Assembly (NCBI GenBank): GCA_017856435.1 | Contig: JAFMFB010000007.1 | Coordinates: forward strand, 1-64,000 | From: Burkholderiaceae bacterium | Lineage (GTDB): Bacteria > Pseudomonadota > Gammaproteobacteria > Burkholderiales > Burkholderiaceae_C | DNA length: 64,000 nt | Direction: 5' to 3' | Shown here: positions 27,662 to 37,687 of the stretch, piece after piece | Numbering within the stretch: position 1 is the stretch's first letter | Layout: every line of letters begins with the position of its first letter | The notes under the pieces: generated by a model | What the model saw: the letters and a program-made list of their open reading frames with translations, nothing else | Told to the model about the DNA's origin: nothing | Databases searched by the model: none | Program-made: the position numbers and the translations under genes

Positions 27662-30235
27662 ATGAAAGTTTCACGCATTCGCGCGCTGCGAGGCCCTAAT
27701 CTGTGGAGCCACCATACTTCGATCGAAGCGGTAGTGCACTGCACCCCTGAGGAGATCAGCCTCAATCCCCGGGAGGAATTCGGTTTCCGTTTGCGTGCCC
27801 GTTTTCCCGGCATTCTGCCCCTCACCCCAATCGGCCAGGATGAAAATGTATCGATGGCCCATGTACTGGAGGTGGCCGCTTTGGCCCTGCAGGCCCAGGC
27901 CGGATGTACGGTCAGCTTCAGCCGCACCACCGCCACCGTCGAGCCCGGCGTATTTCAGGTGGTGGTCGAATACACCGAAGAGGATGTCGGTCGAATGGCG
28001 ATTGACATGGCCGAGCAACTTTGCCAGGCGGCCCTAGAAGACTCGCCCTTTGACCTGGCCAAGGCTTTGGCGGAGTTGCGCGAGCTGGATGAAGACATCC
28101 GCCTGGGGCCCAGTACCGGATCGATTGTGAACGCAGCCCTGGCCCGTGGCATTCCCTACCGCAGGCTGACGACTGGCAGCATGATTGCCTTTGGATGGGG
28201 CAGCAAGCAACGCCGGATTCAGGCCGCCGAGATCGACAAAACCAGCGCCATCGCTGAATCGATTGCACAAGACAAGGAACTCACCAAGAAACTTCTGGCG
28301 GCCGCTGGTGTGCCTGTGCCGACGGGACGCGAAGTCGATTCGGTTGAGCAGGCCTGGGAAGCCGCGCAGGTCATTGGTTTGCCCGTGGTCATCAAACCGA
28401 AGAAGGGTAACCAGGGCAAGGGTGTCACCGTCAATATCAACAGCCGCGAGCAACTGGCGGCGGCTTACGCAGCGGCACAGGAATACGACAACGAAATCCT
28501 GGTCGAGCGATTTTTGCCCGGTAACGACTACCGCCTGCTGGTGGTTGGAGACCGTCTGGTGGCTGCGGCTCGCCGGGATCCTCCCAGCGTGGTGGGCGAT
28601 GGTATCCATAGCGTGCGCGAACTGGTGGAAACGGTCAACAAGGATCCGCGACGCGGAACCGGACATGCCACCTCACTGACAAAAATACGCTTTGATGACA
28701 TTGCCTTGACCTGCCTGGGCCTGCAAGGGCTTCAGGCTGACTCCATTCCTGCCAAAGGCAACCGTGTCAACCTGCGTCACAACGCCAACCTCTCAACCGG
28801 CGGCAGTGCCACCGATGTCACGGACGACGTTCATCCTGAGGTCGCCATGCGCGCTGTTGCTGCCGCCCAGATGGTGGGGCTGGATGTCTGTGGCGTTGAC
28901 ATGGTCTGCGAGAGCATTTTGAATCCCCTGGAAAAGCAGGGTGGCGGTATTGTGGAAGTCAATGCTGCGCCTGGCCTGCGCATGCACCTGGCCCCGTCCT
29001 ATGGCAAGGGGCGTGCCGTGGGTGAAGCCATCGTCCAGCACATGTTCGGCGATCATGAAACTGGGCGTATCCCCGTGGTTGCCGTCACTGGAACCAATGG
29101 CAAGACCACCACCGTACGCCTGATTGCCTACCTGCTCGAAATCAGCGGCCTGCGGGTGGGCATGACAGGAACCGACGGCGTCTATATCAGCGGCGAATGC
29201 ATCGACACCGGTGACTGCAGCGGCCCGAAAAGCGCGCGCAGCGTCTTGGCCCACCCCAATGTGGATGCTGCCGTGCTGGAAACAGCGCGGGGCGGTATCT
29301 TGCGCGAAGGGCTGGCCTTTGATCGTTGCGATGTCGCGGTGGTCACCAACATCGGAGCGGGTGATCATCTGGGATTGAACTTCATTACCACGGTGGAGGA
29401 TCTGGCGGTGCTCAAGCGGGTCGTTGTCCAGAACATTGCCCCCGCCGGCATGGCCGTGCTCAATGCAGCCGATCCCATGGTGGTTGAGATGGCCAACCAT
29501 AACCGGGGGGCCCAGGTTACTTTCTTCGCCCTCGATCGAAACCATCCGGTGATGGCGACCCATCTGGCGCAGGGCCGGCGAGCCGTGTTTACCGAATCGG
29601 GCCATCTGGTGATTGCAGAAGGCAACCGCAGGCAAAGCGTTCCCTTGTCCGATATACCGCTTACCCATGGCGGCCTGATCGGATTCCAGGTCGAAAATGT
29701 GATGGCAGCCGCGGCAGCGGCCTGGGCGCTGGGTCTGGACTGGCAGGTGATTTGCCGTGGCCTGGCCAGCTTTACCAATGACAACGACAACGCGCAGGGG
29801 CGCTTCAATGTCTTTAACTTTCGTGGCGCCCAGGTGATCGCCGACTATGGCCACAATCCCGATGCGATGCAGGCCCTGGTCCGCGCGGTCGAGGCCATGC
29901 CGGCTCGGCGGCGCTCGGTGGTCATCAGTGGCGCCGGTGATCGGCGTGATGAAGACATACGCGAACAGACCCGCATTCTGGGTCGGGCCTTTGACCAGGT
30001 TGTTTTGTACCAGGATGCCTGCCAGCGCGGTCGCGCTGACGGCGAGGTTCTGGCGCTGCTACGCGAGGGCCTGGCAGGTGCGCAGCGAACCGGTGAAGTC
30101 CAGGAAATCTATGGTGAATTTCTTGCCATTGACACCGCACTGGACCGGCTTGGGGACGGTGATCTGTGTCTCGTTCTGGTCGACCAGGTGGAACTGGCAC
30201 TCGAACATATCCGTAAGCGTGTCGCCCAGGGATAG
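27662..30235 (+). CDS. cphA: cyanophycin synthetase
   Basis: About 857 aa; ATP-grasp VIKPKKGNQGKGV, Mur-ligase P-loop VTGTNGKTTTVRL, DCSGPKSARSVL, C-lobe DYGHNPDAMQALV; starts 1 nt after cphA' stop. Confidence 0.95.
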   Translation: MKVSRIRALRGPNLWSHHTSIEAVVHCTPEEISLNPREEFGFRLRARFPGILPLTPIGQDENVSMAHVLEVAALALQAQAGCTVSFSRTTATVEPGVFQVVVEYTEEDVGRMAIDMAEQLCQAALEDSPFDLAKALAELRELDEDIRLGPSTGSIVNAALARGIPYRRLTTGSMIAFGWGSKQRRIQAAEIDKTSAIAESIAQDKELTKKLLAAAGVPVPTGREVDSVEQAWEAAQVIGLPVVIKPKKGNQGKGVTVNINSREQLAAAYAAAQEYDNEILVERFLPGNDYRLLVVGDRLVAAARRDPPSVVGDGIHSVRELVETVNKDPRRGTGHATSLTKIRFDDIALTCLGLQGLQADSIPAKGNRVNLRHNANLSTGGSATDVTDDVHPEVAMRAVAAAQMVGLDVCGVDMVCESILNPLEKQGGGIVEVNAAPGLRMHLAPSYGKGRAVGEAIVQHMFGDHETGRIPVVAVTGTNGKTTTVRLIAYLLEISGLRVGMTGTDGVYISGECIDTGDCSGPKSARSVLAHPNVDAAVLETARGGILREGLAFDRCDVAVVTNIGAGDHLGLNFITTVEDLAVLKRVVVQNIAPAGMAVLNAADPMVVEMANHNRGAQVTFFALDRNHPVMATHLAQGRRAVFTESGHLVIAEGNRRQSVPLSDIPLTHGGLIGFQVENVMAAAAAAWALGLDWQVICRGLASFTNDNDNAQGRFNVFNFRGAQVIADYGHNPDAMQALVRAVEAMPARRRSVVISGAGDRRDEDIREQTRILGRAFDQVVLYQDACQRGRADGEVLALLREGLAGAQRTGEVQEIYGEFLAIDTALDRLGDGDLCLVLVDQVELALEHIRKRVAQG

Positions 30236-30262
30236 CCGACAGCTCCGAACCTGAAAAGTCCT

Positions 30263-31270
30263 TCAGCGCTCCCTGGCAGGGTCTCGCCCCATCAGCGTTG
30301 CCACCGCCGCTGAAGGCTGCAAGCGCCCATCCAGCAGGGCCACCACCCCTTCGGAAATCGGCATCGAAACACCAAGCGCCTGGGCTCGCTGAACCACGGT
30401 ACGGGCCGAATAGACACCCTCGGCCACATGGCCCAGTGAGGTGACGGCCTCTTTAAGGCTAAGTCCCTTGGCCAACTGCAGTCCCACCTGGCGATTGCGA
30501 CTGAGGTCGCCAGTGGCCGTCAGGACCAGATCCCCTAAGCCCGAAAGTCCCATGAAGGTCTCGGCCTTGGCGCCCAGCGCGATACCCAGCCGGGTCATCT
30601 CTGCCAGCCCACGTGTGATCAGGGCTGCCCTGGCGTTGAGTCCCAGTTGCAAGCCATCGCAGAGTCCGGTAGCAATAGCCAACACATTCTTGACCGCACC
30701 GCCCACCTCCACGCCCACAATGTCCTCATTGGCATAGACCCGCATCACGCTGTTATGAAACGCGGCCACCAGGGCATCACGTACGGCGCTGTGGGCACTG
30801 GCTGCCACCAGAGCTGTGGGCTGGCCAAGCGCTACCTCCTGGGCAAAACTCGGGCCGCTAAGAACCCCGGCTTGCAACAAGGGCGCTGCCTGCGCTTGAA
30901 CTTCATGCCCCAACATGCCGAAGGCCTCGCCCTGGGCGGCTTCAAACCCCTTGCAAAGCCATGCCACCGGGCGGCCACAATCGTGCACCGCCTGCAACAT
31001 ACCGCGTAGACCCGCCATCGGTGTGGCAATTACCACCAGTTCATGGTGGTGCGCCAATTCAGCCACCGTTTGTTGCCTGCAGATCTGCAGGGACTCAGGC
31101 AGTTCAATGCCCGGGAGATAACGGCGATTGACTCGCTGCGCAGTCATCTGGGCAGCCTGCGCTGTATCCCTGGCCCACAGACTGACCTGGTGGCGTCCCT
31201 GGCCGTGGCGACTGGCACTGATGGCCAAAGCCGTACCCCAAGCCCCTGCACCCAGCACCAGTATCTTCAT
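30263..31270 (-). CDS. gpsA: NAD(P)H-dependent glycerol-3-phosphate dehydrogenase
   Basis: [81 protein letters not shown]. Confidence 0.96.
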   Translation of the reverse strand: MKILVLGAGAWGTALAISASRHGQGRHQVSLWARDTAQAAQMTAQRVNRRYLPGIELPESLQICRQQTVAELAHHHELVVIATPMAGLRGMLQAVHDCGRPVAWLCKGFEAAQGEAFGMLGHEVQAQAAPLLQAGVLSGPSFAQEVALGQPTALVAASAHSAVRDALVAAFHNSVMRVYANEDIVGVEVGGAVKNVLAIATGLCDGLQLGLNARAALITRGLAEMTRLGIALGAKAETFMGLSGLGDLVLTATGDLSRNRQVGLQLAKGLSLKEAVTSLGHVAEGVYSARTVVQRAQALGVSMPISEGVVALLDGRLQPSAAVATLMGRDPARER

Positions 31271-31303
31271 CTTTGCCCAGGCCCGGTGACTTCAGGTCTG
31301 CCC

Positions 31304-31735
31304 TTACTGCAGACCCGCCTCTTGCGCCTGCTGCTGTTCGTACATTGACTGGAAATTGATTTCAGCCAGATGAACAGGAGGGAACCCCGCACGCTGAATC
31401 AGGTCTGCCACATTGCCGCGCAGGTAGGGGTAAACGATCTGAGGGCAGGCAATCCCCATGATGGGTCCCATCTGGTCTTGGGCAATATTGCGAATCTCGA
31501 AAATGCCAGCCTGCTTGACCTCTGCCAGAAACACCGTCTGCTCGCCGATCTGGGTATGAACCGTTGCAGCGACCGACACTTCAAAAACATCGTCTGCCAC
31601 CGGGGTCACCTGCACACCCATCTGGATATCCACCGAGGGCTGCTCCTCACTTAAAAGGATGGCTGGGGAATTTGGTTGCTCCAGTGAAGCCTCCTTAAGG
31701 TAAACGCGCTTGATCTGGAATACGGCTTCTTGCAT
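31304..31735 (-). CDS. secB: protein-export chaperone SecB
   Basis: [92 protein letters not shown]. Confidence 0.96.
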   Translation of the reverse strand: MQEAVFQIKRVYLKEASLEQPNSPAILLSEEQPSVDIQMGVQVTPVADDVFEVSVAATVHTQIGEQTVFLAEVKQAGIFEIRNIAQDQMGPIMGIACPQIVYPYLRGNVADLIQRAGFPPVHLAEINFQSMYEQQQAQEAGLQ

Positions 31736-31891
31736 TTAAGTACTTTCATTAATTGAACAAGGCCTGACAAAGAACACGCTCTGCCAGGCGATTCAGTTCG
31801 GACTGAAGGATTATCTCAGGGCAGCACGCCCTCGAGAGACGCCAATTCCGGTTGCCCTTGGCAGGGCTGGCCTCAGGGTTCGGCAGTACTT

Positions 31892-32152
31892 TCAGGATGC
31901 CTCTAACAGGGGCACCAGGCCGCCACGTCCATCCAGCGCAATCAGGTCATCGCATCCACCTACATGGGTGTCGCCAATGAAAATCTGGGGCACGGTTCGG
32001 CGACCGGTGATTTCCATCATTCTGGCACGGGCATCCGGATCGGTATCAATACGAATTTCCTCAATCTGGCCTACCCCCTTGGCCTGAAGAATCTGCTTGG
32101 CACGAACGCAATAAGGACAGACTGCGGTGGTGTACATCTTGACTGCTGGCAT
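31892..32152 (-). CDS. grxC: glutaredoxin 3
   Basis: VKMYTTAVCPYCVRAKQIL with CPYC active site, TVPQIFIGDTHVGGCDDL. Confidence 0.94.
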   Translation of the reverse strand: MPAVKMYTTAVCPYCVRAKQILQAKGVGQIEEIRIDTDPDARARMMEITGRRTVPQIFIGDTHVGGCDDLIALDGRGGLVPLLEAS

Positions 32153-32177
32153 GAAAACTACTCCATTGAATTGATGA

Positions 32178-32594
32178 TCAGGCCCGGTCTACCGGCAAAT
32201 TGGCAGCCCGCCAACTGGACAGGCCCCCGTTGAGGGACTGAGCGTTCTGATATCCCAGACCCTTGGCGATTCGCATGGCGCTGCCCGAACGCATACCACT
32301 CTGACAAACAAAGATCAGGGGCAAGGCTTTGTCCTTGACCTCCTGCGGCAATTTCTGCGCCAGCTGAGCCAGCGGAATATGCCTGGCGCCACTCACGTGG
32401 GCAGACGCATATTCGTTGGCCTCGCAAACATCGATCACGATCGCCTTTTCACGGTTGATCAGCTGCACCGCCGCACTAGCCGTCAAGGATCCGCCAGCAG
32501 CACCACGAATGCTGGGCCATAGCAGGAGGCCGCCAGAAGTCAGCGCCAGCAAAAACAAAGTCCAATTGTCCAAAAAGAATTTCACTTGATACAC
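32178..32594 (-). CDS. rhodanese-like domain protein (membrane-anchored)
   Basis: N-terminal TM helix, [60 protein letters not shown]. Confidence 0.92.
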   Translation of the reverse strand: MYQVKFFLDNWTLFLLALTSGGLLLWPSIRGAAGGSLTASAAVQLINREKAIVIDVCEANEYASAHVSGARHIPLAQLAQKLPQEVKDKALPLIFVCQSGMRSGSAMRIAKGLGYQNAQSLNGGLSSWRAANLPVDRA

Positions 32595-32711
32595 CCTACG
32601 GGTTTAGGTTGGCAAGCTGGAGATTTTAAAATGGCTGCTGGCATGCTGCCTGGACCGGTCATTTCACCCGCCAGTGGCTGTGGCATTTACCTTCCATCAA
32701 TCACTCTCTTC

Positions 32712-33455
32712 ATGTACAAACTTGTTCTTATCCGCCACGGCGAGTCAACCTGGAACCTGGAAAACCGCTTCACTGGCTGGACCGATGTTGACCTCACGCC
32801 CACGGGTGTCTCGCAGGCCATGTCGGCCGGAAAATTACTGAAATCCGAAGGCTATGAATTCGACCTGGCCGTCACCAGTGTACTCAAGCGAGCCATCCAC
32901 ACCCTGTGGTATTGCCTGGATGAGATGGACTGCACCTGGCTGCCGGCTGTCAAGGACTGGCGCCTCAATGAACGTCACTATGGCGCCCTGCAAGGGCTCA
33001 ACAAGGCCGATATGGCCAAGCAGTATGGTGATGAACAGGTGCTGGTCTGGCGCCGCAGCTATGACACCCCACCCCCCGCCCTGGAGCCCTCAGACCCACG
33101 CTGTGAGCGCACCGATCGACGCTACCGGGGCTTGCGACCAGATCAGGTACCCCTGACCGAATGCCTGAAGGACACCGTGGCCCGGGTCTTGCCGTGCTGG
33201 AACGAGGTGCTGGCTCCGGCCATCCTGGCCGGCAAACGGATCGTGCTTTCGGCCCATGGAAATTCAATCCGGGCCCTGGTCAAGTACCTGGACGGGATTT
33301 CTGATCAGGACATCGTCAGCGTGAATATCCCCAACGGCATCCCGCTGGTCTACGAGCTTGACTCCCAGCTCAAACCTATACGTCACTACTACCTGGGTGA
33401 TGCAGAAGCAGCTGTGCGCGCGGCCGCAGCCGTTGCCGCTCAAGGCAAGGGCTGA
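32712..33455 (+). CDS. gpmA: 2,3-bisphosphoglycerate-dependent phosphoglycerate mutase
   Basis: [70 protein letters not shown]. Confidence 0.96.
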   Translation: MYKLVLIRHGESTWNLENRFTGWTDVDLTPTGVSQAMSAGKLLKSEGYEFDLAVTSVLKRAIHTLWYCLDEMDCTWLPAVKDWRLNERHYGALQGLNKADMAKQYGDEQVLVWRRSYDTPPPALEPSDPRCERTDRRYRGLRPDQVPLTECLKDTVARVLPCWNEVLAPAILAGKRIVLSAHGNSIRALVKYLDGISDQDIVSVNIPNGIPLVYELDSQLKPIRHYYLGDAEAAVRAAAAVAAQGKG

Positions 33456-33586
33456 CGCCAGCGTCCAGGCACTCCCCTTGGGCCCAGGCCAAATTGTCTT
33501 GATATTCCGCTATCGCCATATGGGAACTCGTCTGCCTGAGCCGGGTCTTAGCCAACAAGCGTGTATATTGCGCTGAGAGGGAATTT

Positions 33587-35020
33587 ATGGGTCACAAATT
33601 TAAGATTGCAGGCTGGATTTCACTGGGAGCACTGGCCGGTGTGCTGACGACTGTTTCAATCCAGACCGTTGCACGCGGCAACATGGCGCCGCTACCCCTG
33701 GAAGAGCTGCAACAGTTTGCGGCTGTCTTTGGCTTGATCAAGTCCGACTATGTGGAACCGGTGGACGAGAAAAAACTCATCACCGATGCCATTTCCGGCA
33801 TGGTTTCCAGCCTCGACCCGCATTCTCAGTACTTCGATAAGAAAACTTTCAAGGAATTTAGGGAAGGGACCAGCGGCCGTTTCGTCGGTGTGGGCATTGA
33901 AATTACCCAGGAAGACGGGCTGGTCAAGGTGGTTTCGCCCATCGAAGGTTCACCCGCTTACCGGGCTGGGCTGAAGTCTGGCGATCTGATTACGCGGATT
34001 GATGAGACCGCGGTGCGGGGTCTGACCCTGAACGAAGCGGTCAAGCGCATGCGCGGTGAACCAAAAACCAAGGTGATCCTGACCATCTATCGCAAGGACG
34101 AGAACCGCAGCTTCCCGGTCACCATCGTTCGTGAGGAAATTCGTACCCAGTCGGTGAAATCCAAAATGGTCGAGCCGGGCTATGCCTGGCTTCGATTGAG
34201 CCAGTTTCAGGAACGCACCGTGGATGACTTCGTTCGTAAGGTCGAAGAGATTTACCGGGCCGAACCTCAACTCAAGGGGTTGGTGCTGGACCTGCGTAAT
34301 GATCCGGGCGGCTTGCTGGATGCAGCTGTTGCCGTTTCCGCCGCCTTTTTGCCAGAGAACGTCACGGTAGTTTCCACCAATGGACAAATCGATGAGAGCA
34401 AATTTGTCTACAAGGCAGCTCCGGAGTTCTACCAGCGTCGCGGTAACGATCCACTCAAACGGCTTCCTGCCGCGATCAAGAGCGTACCGCTGGTGGTGCT
34501 GGTCAACGAGGGATCGGCCTCTGCCAGCGAGATTGTGGCTGGCGCCCTGCAGGATCACAAACGCGCCAAGATCATGGGCAGTCAGACTTTTGGCAAGGGA
34601 TCGGTGCAGACCGTTCGACCCCTGGGCCCGGATACCGCCCTCAAGATCACGACGGCCCGCTACTACACCCCCAGCGGTCGCACCATTCAGGCCAAAGGGA
34701 TCGTCCCCGATGTCATGCTTGATGAAACTCAGGATGGCAACCTGTTTGCTGCCTTGCGCATGCGGGAAGCTGATCTGGAGAAACACCTGAGCAATGGCCA
34801 GAGTGAGGAGCAAAAGGATCCAGCGCGGGTGAAGGCGCGCGACGAGGCACTCAAGAAGCTGGAAGAAGAGTCCAAGAACCCACCTAAAGAGCGCAAGCCG
34901 CCGGAGTTTGGTGGCGACACCGACTTCCAGTTGCAGCAAGCCCTCAATCAGCTCAAGGGGCGACCGGTCGTTGTCAGCAAAACCCAGACCGAGCGCAAGG
35001 ATCCCCCCAAGGACAACTAA
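33587..35020 (+). CDS. ctpA: S41 family C-terminal processing peptidase
   Basis: PDZ region GIEITQEDGLVKVVSPIEGSPAYRAGLKSGDLITRID, catalytic region VLVNEGSASASEIVAGALQDHKRAKIMGSQTFGKGSVQT. Confidence 0.94.
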   Translation: MGHKFKIAGWISLGALAGVLTTVSIQTVARGNMAPLPLEELQQFAAVFGLIKSDYVEPVDEKKLITDAISGMVSSLDPHSQYFDKKTFKEFREGTSGRFVGVGIEITQEDGLVKVVSPIEGSPAYRAGLKSGDLITRIDETAVRGLTLNEAVKRMRGEPKTKVILTIYRKDENRSFPVTIVREEIRTQSVKSKMVEPGYAWLRLSQFQERTVDDFVRKVEEIYRAEPQLKGLVLDLRNDPGGLLDAAVAVSAAFLPENVTVVSTNGQIDESKFVYKAAPEFYQRRGNDPLKRLPAAIKSVPLVVLVNEGSASASEIVAGALQDHKRAKIMGSQTFGKGSVQTVRPLGPDTALKITTARYYTPSGRTIQAKGIVPDVMLDETQDGNLFAALRMREADLEKHLSNGQSEEQKDPARVKARDEALKKLEEESKNPPKERKPPEFGGDTDFQLQQALNQLKGRPVVVSKTQTERKDPPKDN

Positions 35021-35036
35021 GCCCAGCAGTCAGCGC

Positions 35037-35804
35037 ATGACGGATGATCAGCTGCTCCGCTACTCGCGGCATATCCTGCTCGAGGAAATCGGGATCGAAG
35101 GACAGCAGCGCATCCTCGACAGTCATGCCCTGATCATCGGTGCCGGTGGTCTTGGCTCCCCGGTAGCCTTGTATCTGGCTTCAGCCGGTGTTGGGCAGCT
35201 CACGGTGGTGGACCATGACACCGTGGATGTCACCAACCTGCAGCGACAAGTCGCCCACACCCAGGCGCGGGTTGGCAGCCTCAAGAGCGAGTCCATCCGT
35301 GCAGCAGTCACAGCCATCAACCCAGAGGTGAAGGTGAGCGCAATCTGTGCCCGTGCCGATGCCACGCTGCTTGAGCAGTTGGTGGCTGATGCAGATGTGG
35401 TGCTGGACTGCAGCGACAACTTTGCCACCCGTCACCTGGTCAATGCCGCCTGTGTGCACCATGCGAAACCGCTGGTCTCGGGTGCTGCGATCCGCTTTGA
35501 CGGACAGGTAACGGTCTATGACACCCGAAATGCCCAGGCCCCCTGCTATGCCTGCGTCTTTGCCCCTGATGAAAGTTTTCAGGAAACCCTGTGTGCCACC
35601 ATGGGTGTGTTTGCACCTCTGGTCGGAATCGTAGGCACCATTCAGGCTGCCGAAGCCCTGAAGCTGCTTGTGGGCGCTGGGCTGCCACTCAACGCCCGCC
35701 TGATGATGATCGATGGGCGCAACATGGACATCAGTGAGTTAAGGCTGGCACGCAATACCGACTGCCCTGTCTGCGCCGGCCGCGAAACAGCCCCTTCTCA
35801 ATAA
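35037..35804 (+). CDS. HesA/MoeB/ThiF family adenylyltransferase
   Basis: MTDDQLLRYSRHILLEEIGIEGQQRILDSHALIIGAGGLGSPVALYLASAGVGQLTVVDHDTVDVTNLQRQ. Confidence 0.93.
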   Translation: MTDDQLLRYSRHILLEEIGIEGQQRILDSHALIIGAGGLGSPVALYLASAGVGQLTVVDHDTVDVTNLQRQVAHTQARVGSLKSESIRAAVTAINPEVKVSAICARADATLLEQLVADADVVLDCSDNFATRHLVNAACVHHAKPLVSGAAIRFDGQVTVYDTRNAQAPCYACVFAPDESFQETLCATMGVFAPLVGIVGTIQAAEALKLLVGAGLPLNARLMMIDGRNMDISELRLARNTDCPVCAGRETAPSQ

Positions 35805-36331
35805 CAACTCCCATGCTTGTGGCGAAAAACCATGGGCGGCATGGGCACGTCGTCCTGCCACAGTCCGACCCTGGCGGCTCTGGCCTGCAACTCCTCGTTG
35901 ATGTAGGGGCCTTGACTCTTGCGGTAACGGTAAGACCAGGCCAGACCGTGGCTCACCAGCCACTGGCCCATATCCTGGCCTCTCAGCTGGATTCGGGCCA
36001 GCAGACGACCATAGTCATCTGTGCGCCGCCCGATGACGACAACCTCCTGCCCCAGAAGCTGTGCGAGCAGCCCGTCCCGCGCCTGCATGCCAAAAGGCTG
36101 GCAAATTTCAGGCGCATCGATACCGATAAGCCTGACCTTTACCGCGTCAGATCCTTGTTGGCTGCCCTTCACCCACAACGTATCGCCATCGGTGACATAA
36201 ACCACATTGCCAATCCATCGTGCACTTGCAGCTTCACTCGAGATGCCCAAACCGACACAGCAAAGCAACAGCAATCCCTTGAACCAGCGGGCCCTGGCTC
36301 GGAGGTCGGCAAAAGTATTCTTAAAGCGCAT
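35798..36331 (-). CDS. thermonuclease (SNase-like) family protein with signal peptide
   Basis: VTDGDTLWVKG...VKVRLIGIDAPEICQPFGMQARDGL, VIGRRTDDYGRLLARIQLRGQDMGQWLVSHGLAWSYRY; converges on the moeB-like gene with a 7-bp tail overlap. Confidence 0.9.
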   Translation of the reverse strand: MRFKNTFADLRARARWFKGLLLLCCVGLGISSEAASARWIGNVVYVTDGDTLWVKGSQQGSDAVKVRLIGIDAPEICQPFGMQARDGLLAQLLGQEVVVIGRRTDDYGRLLARIQLRGQDMGQWLVSHGLAWSYRYRKSQGPYINEELQARAARVGLWQDDVPMPPMVFRHKHGSCY

Positions 36332-36413
36332 GGTTGGCTGATTTTCAACGGATGACGCGCCGATTGGCTGACTGCAGTGCTAACCCTGGCGCCATACCGT
36401 TGGATGTGTGGGT

Positions 36414-37250
36414 TCAGGCCGTCACAATCCAGCCCTCCAGTGGATCAAACTGGTCCGGCAGTCCATAGCGCGGCTCACCCTGCTGGCTGGCCCAGGCCGC
36501 CTGCACCAGACACAGTACCGCGTCCAGCGAATCCCCTTTGGCATCATCCACCAGCCCATCATGCATTGCAGGGCTGAGCCGTAAACGCAGGCCCAACCGG
36601 TGACGGCCTTGCTCCAGAGCCGTCACCAAGTCCTTGCGGGCGATCAGTCGCTGCGGTGTTTGCTGGTCTCGCTGATCGCTTTTGTAACTGCGTGCGCCCA
36701 ATACCTCACGCGCCAACAAGCCCGGGTAGCCCTCCAGCGCAACACGGGCGGGATCACCCGGATGCAACCCAGGCAGATGGACCCCGGCCTGAATCAGCAG
36801 AGGAACCCCTGCATGAAGCATGTAAGCCACTGGCGGGTTCACCCATTTCATCGAAGGGCTTGAGCGGGCTGGCAGGTCGGTCGCACGATGGGCAAACTTG
36901 GCGCCCTTGGGTCGGGCATTGCAAAAAGCGGCGAAGTGCTCGCGAATGGATGCCCGGCTGAGGCCCGCATAATGCGCCATGCAAGCCGCCCAACTCGTCG
37001 GCCAGTCCAGCGTCTCGACCAACTCACGCGGCAGACCAAAGGGAAAGTCAAACGCACCCAGCCAGTGGCCGGGAAGCGCAAGCCAATCTGCAAATTCCTC
37101 CAGCGTGTTGAGATATTCAAATCGCAACACTTGGACTTGCTGGCGCTGCAAACGGCCAAGCGCCAACACGATGGGCTTGCGTCGCGTGGGACGACTGGAA
37201 AAATCGCACCCAAGCAGCAGCGGGCTGACGAGGGCCTCAGGGGCTGACAC
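36414..37250 (-). CDS. DUF429-like domain protein
   Basis: LLGCDFSSRPTRRKPIVLALGRL, GAFDFPFGLPRELVETL, ALEGYPGLLAREVLGARSYKSD, GDSLDAVLCLVQAAWA (RNase H-like fold pattern). Confidence 0.7.
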   Translation of the reverse strand: MSAPEALVSPLLLGCDFSSRPTRRKPIVLALGRLQRQQVQVLRFEYLNTLEEFADWLALPGHWLGAFDFPFGLPRELVETLDWPTSWAACMAHYAGLSRASIREHFAAFCNARPKGAKFAHRATDLPARSSPSMKWVNPPVAYMLHAGVPLLIQAGVHLPGLHPGDPARVALEGYPGLLAREVLGARSYKSDQRDQQTPQRLIARKDLVTALEQGRHRLGLRLRLSPAMHDGLVDDAKGDSLDAVLCLVQAAWASQQGEPRYGLPDQFDPLEGWIVTA

Positions 37251-37262
37251 CGCCTCGCAAAC

Positions 37263-37685
37263 TCAGGCTCGCCCGATGATCGACGCTGTGGCGATCAGTT
37301 CTTCCAGCAAGGCCAGCGAGACTCGCCCGGATACAGCGTAGGGGTCGAGTTCGGGCCGCTCGGAATATTTCAGGACAATGGAGGCATTGACCCGCTCAAG
37401 GTTGACCTGCCCCATTGTCCAACCGCTGAAGCGACGTTCGGAAATCTCTTCGTAGTGCAGGATGGCGACACTTTTGTGCCGCGTATCGCGCTGGATATAC
37501 CCAAACAAGTCACTCACCGGCTGGCGACCACCTTCGATGGCCTGAAGAAAGATTCCGCCCCCATAGCAAAGAATGCCAGTAATACCGTGCTGAGGGTTGT
37601 ACTGCCTTGACTGGGACAGGATGGCCTCAATCGAAGGAGGGCTCGCGTCAACAGCGCGGCTGGCATAGAGCAGGCGAACAAGCAT
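37263..37685 (-). CDS. BLUF-domain blue-light sensor protein (stand-alone short BLUF)
   Basis: MLVRLLYASRAVDASPPSIEAILSQSRQYNPQHGITGILCYGGGIFLQAIEGGRQPVSDLFGYIQRDTRHKSVAILHYEEISERRFSGWTMG: BLUF Tyr, Asn, Gln and Trp/Met positions present. Internal start chosen over ORF start 38018. Confidence 0.9.
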   Translation of the reverse strand: MLVRLLYASRAVDASPPSIEAILSQSRQYNPQHGITGILCYGGGIFLQAIEGGRQPVSDLFGYIQRDTRHKSVAILHYEEISERRFSGWTMGQVNLERVNASIVLKYSERPELDPYAVSGRVSLALLEELIATASIIGRA

Positions 37686-37687
37686 GG

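Noticed and set aside
28793-29854. 353-aa minus-strand ORF
   Set aside because: Antisense of cphA, no domain signature.
31736-31891. Possible small RNA or riboswitch between grxC and secB (TTCAGT-TCGG-ACTGAA stem at 31792-31807)
   Set aside because: A single 6-bp stem in a 156-bp gap is not enough to support an RNA gene; covariance analysis would be needed.
33950-34939. 329-aa minus-strand ORF
   Set aside because: Antisense of ctpA, shadow ORF.
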